DNA from: Bacteroidota bacterium
Lineage (GTDB): Bacteria; Bacteroidota; Bacteroidia; Bacteroidales; B39-G9
NCBI GenBank assembly: GCA_003648455.1
Contig: QMPG01000005.1
Location: 1 to 29,191 of the forward strand
DNA length: 29,191 bases
Direction: 5' to 3'
Shown: positions 9,171 to 17,679 of the stretch, piece after piece
Position numbering within the stretch: the stretch's first letter is position 1
Layout: each line of letters starts with the position of its first letter
Translations under genes and position numbers: made by a program
Notes under the pieces: generated by a model
What the model was told of the DNA's origin: nothing
Seen by the model: the letters and a program-made list of their open reading frames with translations, nothing else
Database searches by the model: none

Positions 9171-9243
9171 TTGAGTTTTAGCGAGATCCTGATACTTCGG
9201 AATAGAAAGTTAAAAGTTAAAATTTAAAAGTTAGCAGTTGAAA
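9171..9243 (+). repeat. Low-complexity spacer with AGTTAAAA-type repeats
   Basis: The thyA-folA gap contains GAAAGTTAAAAGTTAAAA and AAAGTTAGCAGTTGAAAA, short imperfect direct repeats. A similar run in the opposite orientation lies at about 26715-26750. Such AGTTAAAA strings are frequent between Bacteroidota genes. No terminator is visible, so thyA and folA may still be co-transcribed. Confidence 0.35.
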
Positions 9244-9245
9244 AT

Positions 9246-9737
9246 ATGAAAAACATATCAATAATAGTAGCAATAGCCGAAAATTATGCAATAGGAAAAG
9301 ACAATGAGCTTTTGTGGCATATTTCTGATGATTTAAAGCGTTTTAAAAAGCTTACATCAGGACATACCGTTATTATGGGGCAAAACACATTCGATTCTTT
9401 ACCTAATGGAGCATTACCAAATAGAAAAAATATTGTTATAAGCTTTAATAAAGATTTGAAAATTCCGGGATGCATAATGGCATATTCAATTGAAGATGCT
9501 ATTAAAAAATGCGATACGAACGAAGAAGTTTTTGTTATTGGAGGCGGTTCTATCTATAAGCAATTTTTAGAAATAGCCGACAAAATTTATTTAACACTTG
9601 TTCACGAAAATTTTGAAGCAGATACATTTTTTCCAAAAATCGATTCTAATAAATGGTCGATAATTGAACAAGACGATTTTATTGCAGATGATAAAAGTAA
9701 ATATGCTTATTCTTTTATTACCTATGTGAAAAAATAA
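9246..9737 (+). CDS. folA: Dihydrofolate reductase
   Basis: The enzyme reduces dihydrofolate to tetrahydrofolate with NADPH. The 163-aa product has the standard order: NYAIGKDNELLWHISDDLKRFK near the N-terminus, where D29 corresponds to the catalytic acid; VIMGQNTFDSLP; and the NADPH-binding VIGGGSIYKQFL. The stop codon overlaps the ATG of the following EEP-family gene by one base (TAATG), indicating translational coupling. Placement after thyA supports the role. Confidence 0.97.
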   Translation: MKNISIIVAIAENYAIGKDNELLWHISDDLKRFKKLTSGHTVIMGQNTFDSLPNGALPNRKNIVISFNKDLKIPGCIMAYSIEDAIKKCDTNEEVFVIGGGSIYKQFLEIADKIYLTLVHENFEADTFFPKIDSNKWSIIEQDDFIADDKSKYAYSFITYVKK

Positions 9738-10807
9738 TGAACAATAATATTTGTAAAAAAAAGATTAATAAGGGAGTTAAATTATTCACTATCAGCCTAC
9801 TAGCTTTAATGTTATTTATTGCCTTTTTTTTCATTTATGCCATAGCAACAGATTACCAACCCGCCGAAAAAGAAATAGTATTTAATAATAAGATTAAAGA
9901 TACAATCAAACAACAAAAATTTTCAATACTATCGTGGAACATTGGTTATTGTGGCTTAGGTGAGAATATGGATTTTTTTTACGATGGTGGTAAAAAAGTA
10001 CGTGCATCAAAAAAGGAGACCATAAACAATCTGAAAAATATTATTAATTTTATTTCAGAAAGAGATTCTATTGACTTTGTTCTTCTTCAAGAAGTAGATA
10101 CATTATCAAAACGATCTTATTTTATTAATGAATTAGATAGTTTAAAAACAAAACTAAAAAATTATTTTGGTGTTTTTGCATTAAATTACAATGTTAAATA
10201 CGTTCCAATTCCTTTATTCTCGCCACTAGGTAAAGTAAAATCAGGATTGGTAATCTTAAGTAAAATCAAACCAAACATATCAATACGTTATTCATTTCCT
10301 GAGAATTACCCAATGCCAAAGAAAATTTTTATGCTCGACCGTTGCTTTTTAGTAAATAAATACAAACTTAAAAATGGGAAAAGTTTAATTGTCATTAATA
10401 CTCATAATTCAGCATACGATAACGGAACTCTAAAACAGGGACAGATGCTGTTCTTAAAAAAATATATTATTAATGAATATGAGAAGGGTAATTATTTAAT
10501 TATTGGAGGAGATTGGAACCAATTGCCACCAAATGTATCTGAAAATAAAATTGAGACAAAAAATGTAATAATAAAAAACATTAAAAAAAATTTTTTGCCT
10601 AAGTCTTGGACTTGGGTTTTTGATAAAAACACATCAACAAACAGAAGTTTAGAAACGAAATATATATCAGGGAAAAGCAAAACCTCAATTCTTGATTTTT
10701 TTCTAATCTCACCAAACATCAACAATCTAAATGTAAAAACGATTAATCTGCATTTTAAAAAATCAGACCATCAACCAGTAATAGCAACATTTGATTTTAA
10801 AATTTAA
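9737..10807 (+). CDS. Membrane-anchored endonuclease/exonuclease/phosphatase family protein
   Basis: The 356-aa protein has an N-terminal transmembrane anchor (about 15-37), so the catalytic domain should sit outside the cytoplasmic membrane. EEP motifs occur in order: SWNIGY (66-71), LLQEVD with the metal-binding E119, NTHNSAYD, GGDWNQLP, and SDHQPV close to the C-terminus. The superfamily covers nucleases, sphingomyelinases and phosphoinositide phosphatases; the substrate cannot be read from the sequence. The gene is translationally coupled to folA by a one-base overlap, although a membrane-anchored hydrolase has no obvious folate role, so the coupling may only reflect gene packing. Confidence 0.85.
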   Translation: MNNNICKKKINKGVKLFTISLLALMLFIAFFFIYAIATDYQPAEKEIVFNNKIKDTIKQQKFSILSWNIGYCGLGENMDFFYDGGKKVRASKKETINNLKNIINFISERDSIDFVLLQEVDTLSKRSYFINELDSLKTKLKNYFGVFALNYNVKYVPIPLFSPLGKVKSGLVILSKIKPNISIRYSFPENYPMPKKIFMLDRCFLVNKYKLKNGKSLIVINTHNSAYDNGTLKQGQMLFLKKYIINEYEKGNYLIIGGDWNQLPPNVSENKIETKNVIIKNIKKNFLPKSWTWVFDKNTSTNRSLETKYISGKSKTSILDFFLISPNINNLNVKTINLHFKKSDHQPVIATFDFKI

Positions 10808-10861
10808 AGTAAAAAATCACTAAATATGTCAAAACAATAGTAAAAATAAAATAAAAATTAT

Positions 10862-10869
10862 TACATTTG
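10862..10869 (+). promoter_or_regulatory. -7 box before the CheR/CheB/Sia-like operon
   Basis: TACATTTG is an exact TAnnTTTG match 44 bases before the ATG at 10914, in the 106-base gap after the EEP gene. No clear -33 element is present at the usual spacing. It is the most likely start of transcription for the long signalling operon. Confidence 0.5.
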
Positions 10870-10913
10870 AAAAATTAACATACTTTACCAAAAGAAAAAC
10901 AAGCTAGTTGTAT

Positions 10914-11756
10914 ATGGTTACCGATGATGATGTTTTAAAGTTTATTTCAACTATAAAAAATGTTTCAACGTATAATTTTACCAATTATTCTGAAAAGTCT
11001 TTTAAGCGTAGAGCAGAGAAATTACTTGTAGATTATAAAACAGATATCAACGGTCTCATTCGCAAGATAACAAACGACAAAGAATTTCTCGAACAAATTG
11101 TAAGAGATATTACTGTTAATACTACTGAATTATTTAGAGATCCTGACATTTGGATTACATTAAAATATAGAATTCTACCAAAATTTAAAAAAAATAAATC
11201 AATATTTATATGGCATGCAGGATGTTCGAGCGGGCAAGAGATTTATTCAATGCTAATACTTTTACATCAACTTGACATATTTGACAAAGCAAAAGTATTT
11301 GCCTCTGACATTAATACTCAAATGCTTGAAAATGCTAAAAGGGGACAATATAAATATAGATTTAATTTAGGCTATCTTGATAACTTTGATAAAGTTATTA
11401 AAGAAAACCCTTATAATTATGATGATTATAAAGAAGTCCCATATGATAATTATTTCGATATTGATAAAGCAAAAGATATTATTACAATGAAAAAGTTTCT
11501 TCGAGACAAACCTGTTTACAGAAAACACGATCTTGTTAACGACGGAAACATTTTTTACTCAAAATTTGATATAATATTATGCAGAAATGTAATTATTTAC
11601 TTTAATAATAAATTACAAAACAGTGTAATAGAATTATTTAGTAATAATCTTTATCGCAATGGATATCTGGTGCTTGGAGCACACGAAAGCATTTTAGGTC
11701 CGATTTCAAATAATTTTGAAAGAACTAAGGGTTTGTATAAAAAGAAGCCTTTTTAA
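10914..11756 (+). CDS. cheR: CheR-type protein-glutamate methyltransferase
   Basis: The enzyme family transfers methyl groups from SAM to glutamates of receptor coiled coils. An in-frame TTG at 10908 is possible, but the ATG two codons on gives a 280-aa protein starting MVTDDDVLKF, which is preferred. The N-terminal helical domain (1-about 75) ends in VNTTELFRDPDIW. The SAM-binding loop is IWHAGCSSGQEIYS (99-112), the ribose-binding acid is D132 in ASDIN, and the RNVIIYF motif lies at 224-230. All appear functional. There is no TPR or pentapeptide-binding extension. No receptor (MCP), CheA or CheW gene is nearby; the likely target is a membrane sensor in this operon, which is inference. Confidence 0.92.
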   Translation: MVTDDDVLKFISTIKNVSTYNFTNYSEKSFKRRAEKLLVDYKTDINGLIRKITNDKEFLEQIVRDITVNTTELFRDPDIWITLKYRILPKFKKNKSIFIWHAGCSSGQEIYSMLILLHQLDIFDKAKVFASDINTQMLENAKRGQYKYRFNLGYLDNFDKVIKENPYNYDDYKEVPYDNYFDIDKAKDIITMKKFLRDKPVYRKHDLVNDGNIFYSKFDIILCRNVIIYFNNKLQNSVIELFSNNLYRNGYLVLGAHESILGPISNNFERTKGLYKKKPF

Positions 11757-11793
11757 ATTCTTAACTTTAGATAAAACGTTATAGTTATTTATA

Positions 11794-12621
11794 ATGATTA
11801 ATAATATAGGAATAGTAGATACGCGTAAGGTAATTAAAGCAATTAATGAAACATATAATTATGATTTCAACGATTATGCTTTAACTTCTTTTAAACATCG
11901 ACTTATTCAATTTATAAATAATAACAATTATAACAATATTGAGAATTTTATTCAAGATATTTTAAAAAATGAAATAAATTTTGAAGATTTTATCGATAAA
12001 ATTCTTATTGATACTACAGAAATGTTCAGAACGCCTTCTTTTTGGAGAGAATTAAGAGATAAATATTTACCAAAATTAGCATCTAATAGAGATCTTAAAA
12101 TTTGGATACCTCATGTTACGTCCGGAGATGATTTATTTACTCTTGAAATAATTTTATTTGAGTTGGGTTTATCAAATAATGTTCACATTACAGTAACAGG
12201 TATGAGTGAAAAAAAACTTGAATTAATAAAAAAAGGAGGAGAATATAGTTTAAAAAAAATGGAAGTTGGTGAAGCTAATTATAAACGTTATGCCGGAAAA
12301 TTTCAGTTGTCGAATTATTATGCCGTTAAAAACAATTATGCATATTTAGATACTTCGCTAATAAAAAATGTTAGTTTTAAGAAAGGCATAATAACTCAAG
12401 ATAAATCAACATCAGGTTTTAAGCTAATTATTTTTCAAAATCATATGATTTATTTTAATCAGTCATTGCAAGATAAAGTAGCTATTACTCTTATAGATAA
12501 TCTAGTCCCGGCTGGAATATTAGCATTAGGCAGTGGAGAAACATTGGAATATAGTTCAGCAATGAATAAATTACAAGTAATTGACAAACTGGAGAAAATT
12601 TATAAAAAGAAAATAGGCTAA
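11794..12621 (+). CDS. CheR paralogue with degenerate SAM-binding site (pseudo-methyltransferase)
   Basis: The 275-aa protein aligns by eye with the preceding CheR over its whole length. The N-terminal domain is kept (LIDTTEMFRTPSFWREL at 71-87), as are the C-terminal landmarks (FQNHMIYFNQSLQDK). The catalytic landmarks are not kept: the SAM loop reads IWIPHVTSGDDLFTLEI (103-119), with Gly-Cys replaced by His-Val; the acid of ASDIN is lost (TGMSE, 135-139); and RNVIIYF has become QNHMIYF. The reading frame is full length, so it is under selection and not a pseudogene. I infer a non-catalytic partner or regulator of the active CheR. It starts 37 bases after cheR and ends 9 bases before cheB. 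Confidence 0.8.
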   Translation: MINNIGIVDTRKVIKAINETYNYDFNDYALTSFKHRLIQFINNNNYNNIENFIQDILKNEINFEDFIDKILIDTTEMFRTPSFWRELRDKYLPKLASNRDLKIWIPHVTSGDDLFTLEIILFELGLSNNVHITVTGMSEKKLELIKKGGEYSLKKMEVGEANYKRYAGKFQLSNYYAVKNNYAYLDTSLIKNVSFKKGIITQDKSTSGFKLIIFQNHMIYFNQSLQDKVAITLIDNLVPAGILALGSGETLEYSSAMNKLQVIDKLEKIYKKKIG

Positions 12622-12630
12622 ATTAATTTT

Positions 12631-13191
12631 ATGGAATATAAAGCAGTCATAATAGGAGGTTCTGCAGGAAGTTTTCAGGTAGTTACGAAAATAATATCAT
12701 CTCTACCAAAAAAATATCCTTTACCGGTTTTTTTGTGTTTGCATAGACTTAAACATATTCGTTCTGGTTTTGTTGAAGCTTTATCAATAAAATCTCAAAT
12801 GCCTATTGAAGAGCCTACAGATAAACAACCCATTAAATCAGGGAAAATTTATCTTGCTCCAGCCAATTATCATATGTATGTTGAATTAGGAAATAAATTT
12901 GCATTATCAACAGAAGAACCCGTTAATCATTCAAGACCGTCAATTGATTTATCTTTCGAATCTGTGGCATACAATTATAACAGAAAAGCAATTGGGATTA
13001 TTCTTTCGGGAGCAAATCGAGATGGTGCTTTAGGGCTAAAGGCTATAAAGAATGCAGGTGGACTTGCTATTGTTCAAGACCCAAAAGAATGCCAAGTGCC
13101 TACTATGACAAACGCTTCAATTAGTGCAACTAAAGTTGATCATATATTTAAGACTGATGAGATAATTAAATTTTTACTTAACTTAAGATAA
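12631..13191 (+). CDS. cheB: Stand-alone CheB methylesterase domain
   Basis: CheB removes methyl groups from receptor glutamates, or deamidates glutamines. This 186-aa protein is only the catalytic domain: the serine is S11 in IGGSAGS, the histidine H38 in LHRLKHIRSGF, and the aspartate D131 in LSGANRDGALGL. The phosphorylation receiver domain that normally controls CheB is absent, so activity is not regulated by CheA phosphotransfer as in classical chemotaxis. The gene sits 9 bases after the degenerate CheR and 6 bases before a membrane GAF protein. No chemotaxis kinase is in the window. Confidence 0.93.
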   Translation: MEYKAVIIGGSAGSFQVVTKIISSLPKKYPLPVFLCLHRLKHIRSGFVEALSIKSQMPIEEPTDKQPIKSGKIYLAPANYHMYVELGNKFALSTEEPVNHSRPSIDLSFESVAYNYNRKAIGIILSGANRDGALGLKAIKNAGGLAIVQDPKECQVPTMTNASISATKVDHIFKTDEIIKFLLNLR

Positions 13192-13197
13192 AGTTTT

Positions 13198-13995
13198 ATG
13201 AAGGTTTTAAAAAATTATAAATTAATTGCTATTATAATCATAATTGTGTTTATAATACTTGAAATGTTTTTATTTCAGGAGATTACAGAACTAATTTCCG
13301 AAATAAAAAAAATGCCAAATATCACAAAAAACTTTTCAGGAGTAATCTCAATTTTCACTATAAATTTAATTTTGGGGATATTTCTTTTTGCAATTTCTTT
13401 AAAAATATTATCTTTAAAACTTAATATTGAAACAACAAGAAATTCTGAAAACAGTAAAAAAGAAAAAAACGAAGAGTTTAATGAAGCAATAAAAGAAGAA
13501 AGTAAAATAGAAAAAGAATCCGAAATCGAAAAGTCTATTAATTCAATATTCGAAGAAATAAAAAAGATTAAAGACATAAATGTTTACACAGAAAAATTTT
13601 TAATAAAAATTTCAAAAAAATATGAAATTGTTCAGGGTCTTTTTTATATAAAATCTTCAGAAAATGAGGAATTTGAAATATCTTCAAAATATGCTTTTTT
13701 TAACGAGGAAGAACCAAAAAAATTTAAAATTGGAGAAGGATTATCCGGACAGGTTGCTAAAACTAAAAAGGCAATGAATCTTTCAGATATACCAGATAAT
13801 TATATTAAAATAGTTTCTGGCACAGGAGAAAGTTCTCCAAAATATTTGCTTATTTTGCCAGTTATTAACAAAGAGAATACAATAGGAGTAGTTGAATTAG
13901 CTTCATTTATTCCTTTCGAAGAAAATTTTGTAAAGCAATTAGTTGTTTTATTTGAAAAAAATAGTGATATTATTTCACAATTAATAAAAAAATAA
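13198..13995 (+). CDS. Two-TM membrane protein with cytoplasmic GAF domain
   Basis: The 265-aa protein has two transmembrane helices (about 8-26 and 48-70), then a Lys/Glu-rich coiled coil (about 78-125), then a GAF domain (about 128-263). The GAF domain resembles that of the next gene, with shared phrases FKIGEGLSGQ versus FKVGEGLIGQ, a common IPxxY, and the same P-x-L-x-I-x-P strand. It has no output domain. I infer a sensory or modulatory subunit that may pair with the downstream phosphatase through its coiled coil or GAF, or a target of the CheR/CheB enzymes. The ligand is unknown. Confidence 0.75.
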   Translation: MKVLKNYKLIAIIIIIVFIILEMFLFQEITELISEIKKMPNITKNFSGVISIFTINLILGIFLFAISLKILSLKLNIETTRNSENSKKEKNEEFNEAIKEESKIEKESEIEKSINSIFEEIKKIKDINVYTEKFLIKISKKYEIVQGLFYIKSSENEEFEISSKYAFFNEEEPKKFKIGEGLSGQVAKTKKAMNLSDIPDNYIKIVSGTGESSPKYLLILPVINKENTIGVVELASFIPFEENFVKQLVVLFEKNSDIISQLIKK

Positions 13996-14016
13996 ATTAA
14001 GAATAATATCTTAATT

Positions 14017-16602
14017 ATGAGTAATAAAGATTCAAATATTTTTCAAAGAGGAGCTGTAATATCAGGGTTTCTAATAATTATTATTGCATGGGTTATTAGT
14101 TTCATAACTATGGATGTTATGTTTTCATTTGCAAACATAGTTAAAATACATTTAAAATATCCATTATTATTTTTTATTGACATACTACCAATATGTTTTT
14201 ATTTTATTATAAAATTATTAAATAAAATTAAAGATGAGAAGATTAATAGATATGAAGCAATAATTAAAGACCAAGAAGAAAATATTAGAAAAAATGCTCA
14301 GTTTGCACAAAAAATAGGCGAAGGAGATTTTTCTTTCGATCAAATGAGTATTGACGAAAATGATATTTTAGGGAAATCATTAATTAAAATGAGAAACGAC
14401 CTTGTTGCTTCAAAAAACAAAGAAGAAGAACAAAATTGGATTGCCAAAGGAAAAGATAAAATATCAACAATACTTCGTTTACACACTGATGTTAACGACT
14501 TAGCTTATGATACACTTGTAAACTTAATTAACTATATCAAAGTAACCCAAGGAGCTTTTTATATTTATGAGGAAGAAGAAAATAAGCTTGTAAATGTAGC
14601 AACATTTGCATATAATAGAAAAAAATATCAAACACAGGAATTTAAAGTTGGTGAGGGCCTAATTGGACAAGCTGCCTACGAAATGGATACTATTTATCGA
14701 ACAGAAATTCCTAACGATTATGTTACAATTACATCGGGAATTTTAGGAGATGAAAAACCTTCCTGCATCTTAATAGTACCACTAATAACAGACGAAAAAT
14801 TGCAAGGTGTTATTGAATTTGCTACATTAAAAAGTGAGATTGATCGTTTAAAAATAAATTTTGTTGAAGAGTTAAGTGATATTTTAGCACGAACAATATT
14901 TAATTTAAAAGTTAATGCCCAAACAGAGAAACTCTTAAAGGAAGCACAAGAGATGGCTGAGGAGTTAAGAGAAAATGAAGAAGAACTCCGACAGAATGCC
15001 GAAGAAATGAGAGTGACACATGACGAGCTTGAAAAAACAAACGAAAATCTAGAAAAACAAATACTCGAAGTTGAAAATGCACAAAAACGAATTCATTCAT
15101 TACTAGAAAATGCATCTGAAGTAATCTCAATTTATGACGAAGATCTTAAACTAAAATATATTAGCCCTTCTGTTGCAAAAATATATGGATATTCTGTTGA
15201 GGAAATGATGGAAGGGAAAGATATGGAGCGACTTACATCTCGGGGCGTTAATGAGATAAAAGGAATCTTTAAAAAATTATTATCAAACCCAAATACATCT
15301 CTGTCAATTCAATATACATACATGAGAAAAGATGGAGAAAAAATATATATTGAATCTACAGGAAGAAATTTATTACACGATCCTGCAATAAGCGGTATTA
15401 TTATTAATTCACAAGATATTACCGAAAGAAAAAGAGCCGAAAAAGAAGAAAGGATGAAAAGTCAAATGCAGGCTCTATCTGAGAATAGTCCCGACATGAT
15501 TATTCGTCTTAATATTGAAGGACAATTTTATTATGTTAACCCAATTGTAAAAATTTTTACAGGTGTCGACACCAATGAAGTTATAAAAAAATCTATTGAT
15601 GAAGTAAACTTTAATACCCAAATCACAAACTTTTTTAAAGAGACAATTGTCAAAATTAAAGAAACACAACATAAAATTAACACCGAAATAGTTTTTCCAA
15701 CTAATTTTGGTGATAGAATAATGCAAGTTAACTCAATACCCGAATTCAATGAGGAAAAAGAGTTAGAAACAATTCTTATTGTTGCCCACGATATTACAGA
15801 GATGAAAAATATCGAAATGGAGATACAAGATAAAAACAAAAAGATTACAGAAAGTATTAATTACGCTAAAAGAATTCAAGGGTCAATATTACCCGATACT
15901 AAGTTTATCCAAACATATCTGCCAAACTCATTTATTTTTTATAAACCAAAAGATGTTGTAAGTGGAGATTTCCCTTGGTTCTTTAAGAAAAACGATGATA
16001 TTTATATTGCAGCAGTTGACTGCACCGGTCATGGAGTACCAGGCGCATTGCTTTCATTTATCGGATATTTTATTTTAAACAATATAGTTGACCATGAAGA
16101 AGAATATAATGCCGGTCAAGTATTAGATAAATTACATTACGGAGTAAGAAAAACATTAAAACAAGACCAAAATGATGCAAATGCTAGAGATGGTATGGAT
16201 ATTGCGTTATGTAAAATTAATTTAGAAAAAAATAAATTAGAATATGCAGGTGCACATCGACCATTATATTTATTGAGAGATGGAGAATTGTCACAATATA
16301 AAGGAAATAGAAAGGCAATTGGAGGAATTCCTTTAGGAAAAAAACCAGAATTGGATTTTCAAAACCATATTATTAACTTTGAAGTTGGAGATAAAATCTT
16401 TTTCTTCTCAGATGGTTTAACAGATCAATTAGGAGGTCCGAATAGAAGAAAATATCAAGCAAGTCGAATAAGAGAACTTGTAACGGAGCATTCAGATTTT
16501 ACTATGGTGCAATATTCAAATTTCTTTGCCCGAGATTTTAAAAAATGGAAGGGAGATAATAAGCAAATTGATGATGTACTTTTAATTGGAATTGAATTCT
16601 AG
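14017..16602 (+). CDS. Membrane HAMP-like/GAF/PAS/PAS sensor with SpoIIE (PP2C-type) phosphatase
   Basis: The 861-aa protein has TM helices at about 12-37 and 49-69, a HAMP-like segment (about 93-145) and a GAF domain (about 149-297). A Glu/Gln-rich coiled coil (300-358) is followed by PAS domains (about 355-474, ending DITERKRAE, and about 478-597, ending DITEMKNIE) and a SpoIIE serine phosphatase domain (612-861). Metal-binding phosphatase motifs are intact: VVSGDF (D651), AAVDCTGHGVPGA (D668), FFFSDGLTDQ (D799) and IDDVLLIG. The family dephosphorylates phospho-Ser/Thr on small switch proteins. The next genes encode a SiaB-type kinase and a SiaC-type switch, so this is the likely SiaA counterpart, with a larger sensory part. 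The Glu-rich coiled coil is a candidate methylation site for the CheR/CheB pair upstream. Confidence 0.9.
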   Translation: MSNKDSNIFQRGAVISGFLIIIIAWVISFITMDVMFSFANIVKIHLKYPLLFFIDILPICFYFIIKLLNKIKDEKINRYEAIIKDQEENIRKNAQFAQKIGEGDFSFDQMSIDENDILGKSLIKMRNDLVASKNKEEEQNWIAKGKDKISTILRLHTDVNDLAYDTLVNLINYIKVTQGAFYIYEEEENKLVNVATFAYNRKKYQTQEFKVGEGLIGQAAYEMDTIYRTEIPNDYVTITSGILGDEKPSCILIVPLITDEKLQGVIEFATLKSEIDRLKINFVEELSDILARTIFNLKVNAQTEKLLKEAQEMAEELRENEEELRQNAEEMRVTHDELEKTNENLEKQILEVENAQKRIHSLLENASEVISIYDEDLKLKYISPSVAKIYGYSVEEMMEGKDMERLTSRGVNEIKGIFKKLLSNPNTSLSIQYTYMRKDGEKIYIESTGRNLLHDPAISGIIINSQDITERKRAEKEERMKSQMQALSENSPDMIIRLNIEGQFYYVNPIVKIFTGVDTNEVIKKSIDEVNFNTQITNFFKETIVKIKETQHKINTEIVFPTNFGDRIMQVNSIPEFNEEKELETILIVAHDITEMKNIEMEIQDKNKKITESINYAKRIQGSILPDTKFIQTYLPNSFIFYKPKDVVSGDFPWFFKKNDDIYIAAVDCTGHGVPGALLSFIGYFILNNIVDHEEEYNAGQVLDKLHYGVRKTLKQDQNDANARDGMDIALCKINLEKNKLEYAGAHRPLYLLRDGELSQYKGNRKAIGGIPLGKKPELDFQNHIINFEVGDKIFFFSDGLTDQLGGPNRRKYQASRIRELVTEHSDFTMVQYSNFFARDFKKWKGDNKQIDDVLLIGIEF

Positions 16603-16644
16603 CTTCACTATATTTGAATAATAAATTATAATTAATTTTATCTT

Positions 16645-17226
16645 ATGGATGATAATAAAACCGACATTAAAGATTTTCTTGCATTCGCTTATAGTTTCTA
16701 TAAAACAGTGAAAGAATTTAAAATTAATTTAGTTTATGAGGGTGAGATAACGCATCAAATAATTAAAGCTTTTACCTCATTAACTGAAACTAATATGGAA
16801 ATTGACGAAGAGTCAACATCAATCCAAAAAAAAGTTTTTCATGTAATGGTTGAAAGTTTACAAAACATTAGTAAACATGCCGACTATTTGGAAACAGAGA
16901 ATCAAAGAAAAGAAGGTAGAGGTGTTTTCATGCTAGGTAAAAACAACGGAAATTATTGTATTACCACAGGAAATGTCATCGCTAGAGCTAATGTTGAAAA
17001 CATCAAAAATCAATTAATAAAAATTAACAGTCTTGATAAAGAAGGTCTAAAAACATTATATAAACAACAAATAAGAGAAGGACGACTAACACATAAGGGT
17101 GGTGCTGGCTTAGGATTTATAGATATTGCCAAAAAAACCGGCAATAAATTAAATTTTAATTTTTTATCTCTTAATGATGATTTTTCATTTTTTGTTCTTA
17201 CTTCAACCATTTCTAAAAATATTTAA
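16645..17226 (+). CDS. SiaB-family serine/threonine protein kinase (GHKL-fold)
   Basis: The 193-aa protein is an atypical histidine-kinase-fold (HATPase) protein. The N-box is VMVESLQNISKHA (E70, N74), and the glycine-rich lid is KGGAGLGFIDIAKKTG with GGAGLG at 152-157. In Pseudomonas aeruginosa, SiaB phosphorylates SiaC while the PP2C phosphatase SiaA reverses this. Here the gene lies 42 bases after a SpoIIE phosphatase and 12 bases before a SiaC homologue, the expected partner set. The family is also labelled DUF6272. It resembles anti-sigma-factor kinases such as RsbW/SpoIIAB in fold only. Confidence 0.87.
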   Translation: MDDNKTDIKDFLAFAYSFYKTVKEFKINLVYEGEITHQIIKAFTSLTETNMEIDEESTSIQKKVFHVMVESLQNISKHADYLETENQRKEGRGVFMLGKNNGNYCITTGNVIARANVENIKNQLIKINSLDKEGLKTLYKQQIREGRLTHKGGAGLGFIDIAKKTGNKLNFNFLSLNDDFSFFVLTSTISKNI

Positions 17227-17238
17227 TAATAATCAATT

Positions 17239-17622
17239 ATGGAAGTTATAAAAATTATTGGAACCGACGATACACCAAATGTAATTTTAGATGCGAACAA
17301 CAATATTTTTGAAATTTCGGGTCGTTCATTACCTGAAGATGTTGCATCTTTTTATGAACCAATACTTGATTGGTTAGACGATTACTCAGAAGAAGCAAAT
17401 AAAAAAACAATTTTTGATTTTAAACTTGTTTATTTTAATACCGCTTCCTCAAAATTAATTCTTGACATACTTCTAAAATTAGAAGAAATGTACGAAGCCG
17501 GAAAAGATGTCCTTGTTCGTTGGCATTTCCCAGATGATGATGAAGATATGGAAGAAGCAGGAGAAGAGTATGCAGATATTGTTGAAGTGCCTTTCGAGCA
17601 AGTAGGTTATTCTTTAGACTAA
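17239..17622 (+). CDS. SiaC-family (DUF1987) regulatory phosphoprotein
   Basis: The 127-aa acidic protein has the DUF1987/SiaC core: an N-terminal strand pair around DDTPNVILD, SGRSLPEDVASFYEPILDWLDDY, and the phospho-site region FKLVYFNTASSK. The threonine is residue 68, which by my recollection is the number of the SiaB-phosphorylated threonine in P. aeruginosa SiaC. Unphosphorylated SiaC there activates the diguanylate cyclase SiaD. No GGDEF gene exists in this window, so the output partner is different or distant. The next gene is a TerB/FHA-like/ABC transporter fusion, 57 bases on, which is a possible target. Confidence 0.9.
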   Translation: MEVIKIIGTDDTPNVILDANNNIFEISGRSLPEDVASFYEPILDWLDDYSEEANKKTIFDFKLVYFNTASSKLILDILLKLEEMYEAGKDVLVRWHFPDDDEDMEEAGEEYADIVEVPFEQVGYSLD

Positions 17623-17679
17623 TTTGTTAATTAATTATTTGTGTTATTATAATTCGTCTTTATTAATTGAAATGGTAGA

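Noticed and set aside
9180..9215. Possible mobile fragment around GATCCTGATACTTCGG
   Set aside because: Too short and only a single copy in the window; no inverted ends or duplications seen.
10908..10913. TTG start for cheR
   Set aside because: An ATG two codons downstream is in frame and gives a normal N-terminus; there is no reason to prefer TTG.
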